A stretch of 7,306 nucleotides of DNA. Source: Flavobacteriaceae bacterium. GTDB taxonomy: Bacteria > Bacteroidota > Bacteroidia > Flavobacteriales > Flavobacteriaceae. The translations under genes were made by a program, and so were the position numbers. Under the pieces are notes generated by a model. The model was not told the DNA's origin and ran no database searches. It worked only from the letters and a program-made list of their open reading frames with translations. The stretch lies in contig DOIV01000070.1 in the NCBI GenBank assembly GCA_003511845.1, forward strand, positions 1,258 to 8,563, in the 5' to 3' direction. This document shows, piece after piece, positions 1 to 6,369 of the stretch; the stretch's first letter is position 1; each line of letters opens with the position of its first letter.

Positions 1-536
1 CTTTAATTAATTGGTATAATAATGATAATGATACACATCCTTTAGTTAAATCAGCAATATTTTCATACGAATTTGTGAGTATTCATCCTTTTCAGGATGG
101 AAATGGTCGTTTAAGCAGATTACTTGCCACATTACTTTTATTGAAAAATGGTTATAATTGGATACAATATGTGAGTTTAGAACACGAAATTGAGAGTAAT
201 AAAAGTGATTATTATCTTGTATTACGAAAATGTCAAGCGGAAAGACCAAATGAAAATGTTTCAGAATGGATTAACTTCTTTTTTGATGCTTTACAAAACA
301 TCCAAGAGCAATTAATGAAAAAATTAGAAGTTAAAGGGGTACAAACCAAATTATCACCAAAAGAAAAATCAATACTTATATTTATTGAAAACAATGCAGG
401 GACAAAATCAGGAAATATTGCTGAAAGATTAAATATTCCAAACCCAACTGTAAAAAGAATATTAACAAAAATGGTTAATCAAAACCTAATTGAAAAATTT
501 GGAATTGGAGCAGGAACAAATTACGCTACAAAATAA
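1..536 (+). CDS. Fic family protein (AMP-transferase), C-terminal part
   Basis: The frame is open from the window edge (first whole codon at base 3) to TAA at 534-536, giving 177 visible residues; the true start lies upstream. The GTG at 75 is inside the Fic core and is not the start. Bases 84-119 encode HPFQDGNGRLSR, the complete Fic signature HPFx[D/E]GNGRxxR: the His is the catalytic base and the GNGR loop binds the phosphates of the nucleotide. Family knowledge: such proteins usually transfer AMP from ATP to a Ser, Thr or Tyr of a target protein. The C-terminal ~65 residues (from KLSPKEK, through AERLNIPNPTVKRILTKMV, to NYATK) form a winged helix-turn-helix, common in the ~330-380-residue Fic proteins that may bind DNA or self-regulate. 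An inhibitory helix cannot be judged because the N-terminus is missing. The gene converges on the next one with 38 bases between stop codons. Confidence 0.9.
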   Translation, partial: LINWYNNDNDTHPLVKSAIFSYEFVSIHPFQDGNGRLSRLLATLLLLKNGYNWIQYVSLEHEIESNKSDYYLVLRKCQAERPNENVSEWINFFFDALQNIQEQLMKKLEVKGVQTKLSPKEKSILIFIENNAGTKSGNIAERLNIPNPTVKRILTKMVNQNLIEKFGIGAGTNYATK

Positions 537-574
537 CACTAACAACAAAATTAGTAGACCCTTTAAACAGATAA

Positions 575-1612
575 CTACGGAGCAGGATTCGGCCTCAACG
601 CATGCACAGCATTAATTTCATCTAGTATTTCTTGAGACAGGTCTATATTGATAGAATCAATATTCTCTTTCAGTTGACTCATTTTTGTAGCACCAATAAT
701 ATTACTTGTTACAAATGGTAATTGGTTTACAAAAGCTAAAGATAGTTGAGCTAATGTTAATCCGTGTTTTTGTGCAATAGCAGCATATTGCTGCACTGAA
801 TTTGTTGATTGCTCGGTGGTATATCTTCCACAAAAATCAGGATATAAACTTACTCTAGAATCCTTTGGAGTTCCTGTTAGATATTTGTCGGTCAACACCC
901 CAAAAGCTAAAGGAGAATATGCCAATAAGCCTATGTTTTCTCGGATGGAAATTTCTGAAAGTCCAACTTCATACGCTCTATGCAATAATGAATATGAATT
1001 TTGAAGGGTAAGCATTCTTGGTAAATCCTTAGTTCTAGATTCCTCTAAATACCGCATCACTCCCCAAGGAGATTCATTTGACAAACCAATATGTCGTATT
1101 TTACCTTCTTTGATAAAACCGTCTAAGGTTTCTAATATTTCTGCAAAATTATCTTCCCATTGGGTTTTTAGTTGATAAGGAAAATCACGGACTCCAAAAC
1201 AGTTCACAGGGCGTTCTGGCCAATGCAATTGGTACAAATCTATATAATCAGTCTGTAAGCGTTTTAAACTACCTTCAATGGCTTCTGTAATTGCTCTTTT
1301 GCTGAATCCGTCTTTTCGAATATGAGCGGTATAAGGACCAGATCCACAAATTTTACTTGCTAGAATTACTTTGTATCTATTGCCTTTTTTCTTAAACCAA
1401 TTGCCAATAATTTTTTCGGTTGCTCCGTAAGTTTTATTACGTGCAGGAATAGAATACATTTCAGCAGTATCTACAAAATTAACACCTTGTTCTAAAGCAT
1501 AATCTAATTGCTCATGTCCGTCAGCTTCTGTGTTTTGCTCACCCCAGGTCATCGTACCTAAACAAATTTTACTAACTTTTATATCGGTACGTGGTAATTT
1601 GGTGTATTTCAT
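575..1612 (-). CDS. tas: Tas-like NADP(H)-dependent aldo/keto reductase
   Basis: This 345-residue protein is a cytoplasmic TIM-barrel oxidoreductase of the aldo/keto reductase superfamily and, from memory, resembles E. coli Tas (about 346 residues) along its whole length. Shared landmarks are LGTMTWGEQNTEAD near residues 18-31, the insert EMYSIPARNKTYGATE at 51-66, SLKRLQTDYIDLYQLHWPERP at 115-134 and a C-terminal PAP. The catalytic tetrad is intact: D48, Y53, K87 and H130. SNESPWGVMRYL (178-189) and the IIGATKMSQLKENI stretch (305-318) match the substrate- and cofactor-binding regions. Tas was named for suppressing tyrosine auxotrophy in E. coli; its physiological substrate is unknown, so none is claimed here. 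The start is the first ATG before the conserved N-terminus; no Shine-Dalgarno is present. It lies 91 bases downstream of pgk on the same strand with a palindromic repeat between, so co-transcription is possible but not shown. Confidence 0.93.
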   Translation of the reverse strand: MKYTKLPRTDIKVSKICLGTMTWGEQNTEADGHEQLDYALEQGVNFVDTAEMYSIPARNKTYGATEKIIGNWFKKKGNRYKVILASKICGSGPYTAHIRKDGFSKRAITEAIEGSLKRLQTDYIDLYQLHWPERPVNCFGVRDFPYQLKTQWEDNFAEILETLDGFIKEGKIRHIGLSNESPWGVMRYLEESRTKDLPRMLTLQNSYSLLHRAYEVGLSEISIRENIGLLAYSPLAFGVLTDKYLTGTPKDSRVSLYPDFCGRYTTEQSTNSVQQYAAIAQKHGLTLAQLSLAFVNQLPFVTSNIIGATKMSQLKENIDSINIDLSQEILDEINAVHALRPNPAP

Positions 1613-1624
1613 GTGTAATGTTGG

Positions 1625-1675
1625 TTGTCATTTCTAGATTCCTCTGCTCCCGAAACGTCGGAATAGGAATGACAA
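1625..1675. repeat. REP-like palindromic extragenic element between pgk and tas
   Basis: The outer arms TTGTCATT (1625-1632) and AATGACAA (1668-1675) are perfect inverted repeats. The stem continues inward with a T.G wobble, CTA/TAG, a two-base bulge (GA) and TTCC/GGAA, leaving a GC-richer central loop containing CCCGAAACG. It has the look of the short palindromic repeats scattered between genes in many flavobacterial genomes. No T-run follows on either strand, so it is not a classical Rho-independent terminator; it might stabilise or attenuate a pgk-tas transcript. No second copy was found in the window, so the repeat status is inferred from its form. Confidence 0.55.
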
Positions 1676-1703
1676 TGAACCTTAAGTTTCGGACTCTTGT
1701 CTT

Positions 1704-2891
1704 TTAACTTAATATCGCTTCAATACCTGGTAAGGTTTTTCCTTCTAGCATTTCAAGCATTGCTCCTCCTCCAGTAGAAACATAACTAACCTTATCTGCA
1801 AAACCGAATTGTTTTACAGCAGCTACAGAGTCACCTCCACCAACGAGTGAAAAAGCTCCATCAGCAGTAGCATCAACAATAGCACGACCTAATTCTTTAG
1901 TGCCTTTGGCAAATTTTTCCATTTCAAAAACTCCGATTGGCCCATTCCATAAAATAGTTTTAGATTCAGCGATAACAAATGAAAGACCAACATTGGTTTT
2001 TGGCCCTGCATCTAAGCCTTGCCAACCATCAGGAATATTGTAGATGTCACAAACTTGTGTATTTGCATCTTCACTAAAAGCATCGGCAGCAATGACATCT
2101 ATTGGTAAATGAATGCGTGTATTTTTAGATTTTGCAAGATTTAAGATGTCTTGAGCTATATCTAATTTATCATTTTCAACAATTGAATCCCCAATCTTCC
2201 CTCCTTTTACTTTGACAAAAGTAAACGCCATACCTCCACCTATAATGATGTTGTCAACTTTGTCAATTATATTTTTTATTACGTCAATTTTAGAAGATAC
2301 TTTTGCTCCTCCAATAATTGCAGTTACTGGCTTTTGGCTATTGTTTAAAACAGCATTCAAACTCTCAATTTCTTTAGCTAACAGCAAACCAAAACATTTT
2401 TTATCAGTAAAAAATTGTGCAACAACAGTTGTTGAAGCATGAGCACGGTGTGCAGTTCCAAAAGCATCGTTTACATAAATATCACCTAGTTTAGACAACT
2501 GCTCTGCAAAAGCAACATCACCTGATTTTTCTTGATCGTAAAAACGTAAATTTTCTAATACTAAAATTTCACCAGCTTCTAATTCAGCTACTGCTTTTTC
2601 AGCATCTTCACCTACACAATCTGTTACAAATTTCACTTGTAAACCTATAATTTCACTAACATTATCTATAATATGTTTTAGTGTAAATTTTTTATCTACC
2701 CCTTTTGGTCGTCCGAGATGCGACATCAAAACACAACTACCACCATCTTCTAAAATTTTAATAATGGTTGGTTTTGCTGCTTCAATTCTTGTCGTATCTG
2801 TTACCTTAAAATTTTCATCTAAAGGCACATTTAAATCTACTCTTATTAAAGCTTTTTTGTTTTCAAAATTAAAATCGTTGATAGTAGTCAT
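1704..2891 (-). CDS. pgk: Phosphoglycerate kinase
   Basis: Cytoplasmic glycolytic/gluconeogenic enzyme: 1,3-bisphosphoglycerate + ADP <-> 3-phosphoglycerate + ATP. At 395 residues it has the normal bacterial length. The N-terminal substrate domain shows RVDLNVP (17-23, with D19 and N21), R35, SHLGRP (57-62), ENLRF (113-117) and [11 protein letters not shown] (141-151); H58, R116 and R149 belong to the basic patch that binds the triose phosphate. The C-terminal nucleotide domain shows GGAKVSSK (194-201, K201), GGGMAFTF (218-225), GPIGVFE (317-323), GGGDSV (351-356) and the hinge/phosphate loop [11 protein letters not shown] (372-382). All key residues are present, so it should be active. ATG at 2889-2891 directly precedes the normal N-terminus, and a TAnnTTTG box lies 25 bases upstream. 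The gene is downstream of a peptidase gene on the same strand, apparently insulated by a terminator, so it probably has its own promoter. Confidence 0.98.
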   Translation of the reverse strand: MTTINDFNFENKKALIRVDLNVPLDENFKVTDTTRIEAAKPTIIKILEDGGSCVLMSHLGRPKGVDKKFTLKHIIDNVSEIIGLQVKFVTDCVGEDAEKAVAELEAGEILVLENLRFYDQEKSGDVAFAEQLSKLGDIYVNDAFGTAHRAHASTTVVAQFFTDKKCFGLLLAKEIESLNAVLNNSQKPVTAIIGGAKVSSKIDVIKNIIDKVDNIIIGGGMAFTFVKVKGGKIGDSIVENDKLDIAQDILNLAKSKNTRIHLPIDVIAADAFSEDANTQVCDIYNIPDGWQGLDAGPKTNVGLSFVIAESKTILWNGPIGVFEMEKFAKGTKELGRAIVDATADGAFSLVGGGDSVAAVKQFGFADKVSYVSTGGGAMLEMLEGKTLPGIEAILS

Positions 2892-2916
2892 ATAAATAAT
2901 ATTATTGTTAGAGTAA

Positions 2917-2924
2917 CAAAGATA
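2917..2924 (-). promoter_or_regulatory. Candidate pgk promoter -7 box (TATCTTTG)
   Basis: On the minus strand TATCTTTG matches the Bacteroidota housekeeping -7 consensus TAnnTTTG exactly. It ends 25 bases before the pgk ATG, implying a leader of roughly 20 nt. No convincing -33 TTG was seen at the expected distance; that position is occupied by the A/T palindrome ending the upstream gene. Confidence 0.5.
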
Positions 2925-2925
2925 A

Positions 2926-2956
2926 AAATAAATTTAGTTTAAAACTAAATTTATTT
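2926..2956 (-). terminator. A/T-only terminator hairpin containing the peptidase stop codon
   Basis: A perfect 15-bp inverted repeat (2926-2940 and 2942-2956) surrounds a single central base. The stop codon and the last few codons of the M28 peptidase gene lie inside it. On the minus strand the stem runs into further U residues (reading TTTTTATC), as in a Rho-independent terminator, although the stem is almost free of G and C. The pgk promoter box follows directly, so the hairpin would separate the two genes. Confidence 0.55.
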
Positions 2957-5261
2957 GTTTTTTTACCACGATTGCGTCATTAATTACAAAAGGTGTAGGC
3001 ATCATGGTTTCTGTTCTAGGCTTAAAATTAAAGTGCATACTCTCTAATAAATCGTATGAGGTTTCATAAATAAAAAATCCAGGATCTACTGGGTCAATAA
3101 TTGTCATTTCAATGTCTAACATTTCATTTTCTAATGCTAAATAATAACTTAAAACAGTCTTTCCGTGGTCTCTCAATGCGATAACATACTTTTCATTATC
3201 TGGTTTTTTATAAGACTGTCCGTTTACTTTAAAAGATTCAATTAAAATTGGGTTTTTTGAAATAAATTCTATTCTATTAGACATTCTCTGAGGCTTAATT
3301 TGTACGTGAACACTTCTTTTATTTGCAATTAAAGTATCTTTTACTATTTCAATAACAGGCTGTATAATTGTTTTTACTTTAGCCTTTTTATGCCATTGAA
3401 TGTTTGTGCCGTATTTACTAGATGTTGTCAGGTTATCATAAGAACCTTCTGTTGGATTGTCTCCTAAAAATTGTTTTGTAAATTCATCAATATGCTTATC
3501 ATAAGTCGCCCAATAGGCTTCATTTTTATCGGCATCTAGCACATACATTATGCTGTTAGGTTGTTTTCTGTCTACGGAATACTTCGATTTAAAGGATGCT
3601 GAAATAAATATAATAATAGACAACACCAAAAATAATCTGCCAAGGTTTTTGTGATTTTTATAGGATGAAAAAACAGGAATTAACAACCCGAACAATAAAA
3701 CAATAAACACAGAACTTACCACCAACATTTTTAGGCCTAACCCTACAGGTAGCATTTGTATTAATGGTGCAAATACAAGTAGTATAGGAATAGACAATAC
3801 TGTCAATAGAATGGACAAATTCTCTTTTTTTGAGAATAAGTATAATGCTAATGATACCACTCCGTAAAGCAACGTCATTATAAAATAACCTGCACCTTTT
3901 AAATAAATAGCAACAGCAATATTGATGAATAGCCAAATAAAAATAGGTGCTATCATTAAGTTTAATGCATCCTCTTTTTCGAAATGTTTTTTATAAAACA
4001 TAAAACAAAGTGCCAATGTCAAAGCAGAAAAAGCTGCAATATACCAATGACCATTGTAAGTAAAACCATGTAAAACACCTTGGTATTGAGGGTGGATTTT
4101 AAGCAGCAATTTCCATCCGTAAACGGTAATTAGACCAGAAAGAATTAAAGATCCTAAAAAAGGAATAAACCCTATAAACAAGCCTTTAAGTTTTATTTTT
4201 TGTTGGGTAAATCCATAAATTAACAATCCGATAAATAAAAGAGATAACACGATTAACATTGGTAATATCCATGAAAAAGGATAATATACCATCCCAATAT
4301 ATGGCAAGTTAAAATACACATAATCAGTTTCAGATTTCAAATTAGACAAATCGGCATCCGCAAAATAATCTAGCAATGCCATTAAGTAAGTTCCTTGATG
4401 TTCTAAGGTGTTTTTATCTAATCTTTTATAAGAATCTTGTACGGTATGATAATCATAATGGTCGTCAATAAATGCAAAATTATAGCCTTCAATATCGCCA
4501 TCTTCTCTGAAAATTGTCAAATCAGTATCGTTAGGTAACATTTTGTAAATGCTATACATTAATGAGCTCGCTAAAGGATATTTTGGGTTTGCTGCAACAA
4601 AATGTTCAATCAATTTTTTATTACCACCATTGGTTTCCAACAACATATAACTTGGCCCGCCACTACCTCTTGCTTCGAAATTAAGGACTACACCTACATC
4701 TTTTGCCCAAGGATGGCGATTTACAAAAGCACTAGCACCTAACAAGCCTATTTCTTCAGCATCAGAAATTAAAATAATAATATCATTTTTAGGCTGTTTA
4801 TTCTTCGCTAAGAATACACGTACACTTTCTAAAATAGTCACCACACCACTACCAGCATCACTAGCACCTAATGACGAATGAACAGCCGAATCATAATGCG
4901 TTAAAAGCAATAAAGTTTTTTCAGCGTCAGTCCCTTTAATTTTAGCAATAATATTTTGTGTAGTCGTACCAGCACGAAATTTTCCATTCAAAGTAACTTG
5001 TTGCTGAATTTCAGTTGTTAAGCCTAATTGTTGCAATTGATTTACAATATATTCTCGTACTTTTTTATGCTCACCTGTACCTATATAATGCGGCTTTTTA
5101 GTTATTTCTTTAAGGTGAACTAAAGCTCTTTCTGTAGAAAATTCTGTTAAAGGTGTTGAAGCATTACTTATTTTTTTAGGCATTAAAGTTGAAAAACTCA
5201 AATAAATTGTAGCAATTATAATTAAAAATGAAAAGACTGAAATGTACTTATTTGAAAGCAT
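2934..5261 (-). CDS. M28-family integral-membrane metallopeptidase (ERMP1/Pff1-like layout)
   Basis: A 775-residue di-zinc peptidase of family M28, anchored in the inner membrane. A signal-anchor helix (about residues 6-24) precedes the peptidase domain (about 45-300). The metal ligands are readable: H122 (LTHYDS), bridging D135 (GASDAGSG), E170 with catalytic base E169 (SDAEEIGLLGA), E196 (NFEARGSGG) and H272 (HYDYHTVQD). Eight further hydrophobic helices follow at about 328-350, 359-383, 405-423, 434-454, 457-476, 482-505, 511-531 and 541-557, then a soluble C-terminal domain (about 560-775). Nine helices put both soluble domains on the periplasmic side. Eukaryotic ERMP1 and fungal vacuolar Pff1 share this arrangement. 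The family hydrolyses N-terminal residues or peptides; the substrate here is unknown. ATG 5259-5261 opens the signal anchor, and a TAnnTTTG box lies 25 bases upstream. It is divergent from the CBS gene (89-base gap). Confidence 0.93.
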   Translation of the reverse strand: MLSNKYISVFSFLIIIATIYLSFSTLMPKKISNASTPLTEFSTERALVHLKEITKKPHYIGTGEHKKVREYIVNQLQQLGLTTEIQQQVTLNGKFRAGTTTQNIIAKIKGTDAEKTLLLLTHYDSAVHSSLGASDAGSGVVTILESVRVFLAKNKQPKNDIIILISDAEEIGLLGASAFVNRHPWAKDVGVVLNFEARGSGGPSYMLLETNGGNKKLIEHFVAANPKYPLASSLMYSIYKMLPNDTDLTIFREDGDIEGYNFAFIDDHYDYHTVQDSYKRLDKNTLEHQGTYLMALLDYFADADLSNLKSETDYVYFNLPYIGMVYYPFSWILPMLIVLSLLFIGLLIYGFTQQKIKLKGLFIGFIPFLGSLILSGLITVYGWKLLLKIHPQYQGVLHGFTYNGHWYIAAFSALTLALCFMFYKKHFEKEDALNLMIAPIFIWLFINIAVAIYLKGAGYFIMTLLYGVVSLALYLFSKKENLSILLTVLSIPILLVFAPLIQMLPVGLGLKMLVVSSVFIVLLFGLLIPVFSSYKNHKNLGRLFLVLSIIIFISASFKSKYSVDRKQPNSIMYVLDADKNEAYWATYDKHIDEFTKQFLGDNPTEGSYDNLTTSSKYGTNIQWHKKAKVKTIIQPVIEIVKDTLIANKRSVHVQIKPQRMSNRIEFISKNPILIESFKVNGQSYKKPDNEKYVIALRDHGKTVLSYYLALENEMLDIEMTIIDPVDPGFFIYETSYDLLESMHFNFKPRTETMMPTPFVINDAIVVKKQINLVLN

Positions 5262-5286
5262 AATTAATTTTAAATGAAAGGCTTAA

Positions 5287-5294
5287 CAAACATA
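5287..5294 (-). promoter_or_regulatory. Candidate promoter -7 box of the M28 peptidase gene (TATGTTTG)
   Basis: TATGTTTG on the minus strand matches TAnnTTTG and sits 25 bases before the ATG, exactly the spacing seen for the pgk box. No clear -33 TTG was found at the usual distance. Confidence 0.5.
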
Positions 5295-5321
5295 ATACTT
5301 TTATTTTAAGTAATTTATCAC

Positions 5322-5329
5322 TATATTTA
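5322..5329 (+). promoter_or_regulatory. Weak candidate -7 box for the CBS gene (TATATTTA)
   Basis: TATATTTA agrees with TAnnTTTG at all fixed positions but the last and ends 21 bases before the ATG at 5351. The region is so AT-rich that a chance match is easy; no -33 element was recognised. Confidence 0.25.
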
Positions 5330-5350
5330 TCAAAACCAAAATGTACAATT

Positions 5351-5812
5351 ATGGCAATTAAAAGTTTTCAAGGGCGTAGAACCCAACCAAAAAAAGAAGA
5401 GTTAAAACCAGCTTTAGTATCTGATTATATGACCACAAAGTTAATTACATTTAAACCGAATCAACCTATGGCCGAAGTGATGCAAACACTCATCAAAAAT
5501 AAAATTTCTGGTGGCCCAGTAGTCAATGAAAACAATGAGTTGTTGGGCATAATATCTGAAGGCGATTGTATCAAACAAATTTCTGATAGCAAGTATTACA
5601 ATTTACCTATAAATGCTACCGTTGAAAACCATATGGTTAAAAATGTTGAAACTATTGCTGAAAATCTAAATATTTTTGATGCAGCCAAACAGTTTGTAGA
5701 ATCTAAACGAAGACGTTTTCCTATTGTTAAAAACGGAAAATTAATTGGTCAAATAAGTCAAAAAAATATTTTAATTGCTGCTTTAGAACAAAAAGGACAA
5801 AACTGGAAGTAA
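5351..5812 (+). CDS. CBS-pair (Bateman module) protein
   Basis: A 153-residue cytoplasmic protein consisting of little more than two CBS domains, at about residues 22-79 and 90-146, after a basic N-terminal tail (GRRTQPKKEELK). Each repeat opens with the typical V..[YH]M (VSDYMTT, VENHMVK) and ends with the strand-turn G-x-x-S-x-x-[D/N] that contacts ligand ribose or phosphate in this family: GIISEGD (66-72) and GQISQKN (133-139). CBS pairs usually bind adenosine nucleotides (AMP, ATP, SAM or c-di-AMP) and act as energy or signal sensors; with no fused enzyme or transporter domain, the partner and ligand are unknown. ATG 5351 is chosen because it directly starts the conserved N-terminus; the ATG at 5341 is out of frame. 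The gene stands alone, divergent from the peptidase, and its stop codon lies in an A/T hairpin. Confidence 0.9.
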   Translation: MAIKSFQGRRTQPKKEELKPALVSDYMTTKLITFKPNQPMAEVMQTLIKNKISGGPVVNENNELLGIISEGDCIKQISDSKYYNLPINATVENHMVKNVETIAENLNIFDAAKQFVESKRRRFPIVKNGKLIGQISQKNILIAALEQKGQNWK

Positions 5813-5834
5813 AAAATTTTAATGAATTTTTTAC
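5809..5834 (+). terminator. A/T-rich hairpin over the CBS gene stop codon
   Basis: GTAAAAAATT (5809-5818) and AATTTTTTAC (5825-5834) are perfect inverted repeats around a 6-base loop, with the TAA stop (5810-5812) in the 5' arm. The 3' arm supplies the U-run. The structure is similar in style to the hairpin that closes the peptidase gene. It abuts the first base of the next palindromic element. Terminator function is inferred. Confidence 0.45.
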
Positions 5835-5929
5835 TTTGCCTCACCCGAAACTTAAAAAAAAGGTTTAGACATCTCCGAAGGAGAGGTAAATAGAAAACCC
5901 TGCCTGCGACTGGCAGGTCTGAGGCAAAG
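5834..5929. repeat. Branched (cloverleaf-like) palindromic extragenic element
   Basis: A 10-bp perfect outer stem, CTTTGCCTCA (5834-5843) with TGAGGCAAAG (5920-5929), encloses two perfect hairpins: TCTCC-gaa-GGAGA (5872-5884) and CCTGCC-7nt-GGCAGG (5899-5917). This makes a three-way junction. GC content is higher than in the surroundings. It is not a tRNA: there is no T-loop, no anticodon arm of the right size and no acceptor tail. The form suggests a compound REP/MITE-type repeat or a structured 3' UTR of the CBS transcript. CCGAAACTTAA at 5847-5857 recurs inverted downstream of pgk (about 1681-1691), hinting that fragments of the same repeat family occur at both places. Confidence 0.6.
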
Positions 5930-5957
5930 CCTAGGATAACTCTTTTCGATATAACAC

Positions 5958-5993
5958 AAAAAAGCCCACTCCCGATACTTCGGGACAGTGGGC
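5958..5993 (-). terminator. Rho-independent terminator of RNA unit 1
   Basis: On the minus strand GCCCACT (5993-5987), a GU bulge, CCCGA, loop AGTA, TCGGG and AGTGGGC (5970-5964) form a 12-bp GC-rich hairpin followed at once by six U residues (5963-5958). On the plus strand only a weak pyrimidine tract follows, so the direction is minus. Confidence 0.8.
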
Positions 5994-6227
5994 ATTTCTC
6001 TCTAAAAACTATCAACTTAAACTAAACTTTTATCTTTTTTATTCCTTAATCTGAAGAGAAAGGATATCTTTTTTTGTTTTAAATTTCTTCTTTTTCAATA
6101 GAAATTTATATTTCGATTATTTGGGGTTGTTTTTCATAGCAATTTTCCCTTTTCGATTGAAGCTTTGTTTGTAACTTGGCTTCGTTTATTAAACAATTAT
6201 GTTTTGAAAACTCCCCCTAGTACAATG
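5958..6227 (-). ncRNA. Candidate small RNA, copy 1 of a tandem pair
   Basis: Read on the minus strand, the unit starts near 6227 and ends in a Rho-independent terminator at 5958. Its 5' block (6205 down to 6127) matches copy 2 at 71 of 79 positions plus one gap. Its 3' block (6068 down to 6005) is also strongly conserved, including CAGATTAAGGAAT and GTTGATAGTTTT. Between the blocks, about 56 extra bases absent from copy 2 contain their own hairpin (AAATTTCT 6081-6088 with AGAAATTT 6100-6107). The blocks can pair with each other (6160-6169 with 6020-6029: nine pairs including one G.U, and one mismatch). A conserved ATGAAAAACAA leads only to a 6-codon frame (stop at codon 7), so protein coding is unlikely. 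The promoter is not identified. The RNA family is not recognised; a decayed gene or other repeat remains possible. Confidence 0.5.
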
Positions 6228-6339
6228 AAAAAAAAATATTTTAATTTGTAATTAACTCAGTTATAGAGCAATAAAATTCACATTAAAATCAACATCAATT
6301 GGAATGATTAAATAAAATTCTATTTTCTATTTTAAAATC

Positions 6340-6369
6340 AAAAAAAGTCCACTACAATTGGTAGTGAAC
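6340..6369 (-). terminator. Rho-independent terminator of RNA unit 2
   Basis: On the minus strand GTTCACTAC (6369-6361), loop CAATT, and GTAGTGGAC (6355-6347) form nine pairs including one U.G, followed by seven U residues (6346-6340). The stem base differs from unit 1 by paired changes (C-G to U-A, C-G to U.G), keeping the structure. Confidence 0.8.

Noticed and set aside
537..574. Short inverted pair ACTAA/TTAGT between the convergent Fic and tas stop codons as a terminator
   Set aside because: A 5-bp A/T stem with an 8-base loop and no U-run is too weak to support.
3658..3936. 92-codon open frame on the minus strand inside the M28 peptidase gene
   Set aside because: It is an out-of-frame shadow of the membrane region of a strong gene, with biased composition and no conserved features.
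2934..5261. Peptidase gene and pgk considered as one operon
   Set aside because: A strong palindrome covers the peptidase stop codon and a promoter box precedes pgk, so separate transcription is more likely.
5834..5929. Cloverleaf-like fold considered as a tRNA
   Set aside because: It has a three-way rather than four-way arrangement, no GTTCRANNC T-loop, no 7-base anticodon loop and no acceptor-end geometry.
5758..6015. 85-codon open frame on the minus strand overlapping the end of the CBS gene
   Set aside because: It runs through two palindromic elements and the RNA terminator, has no recognisable domain, and overlaps a well-supported gene on the opposite strand.
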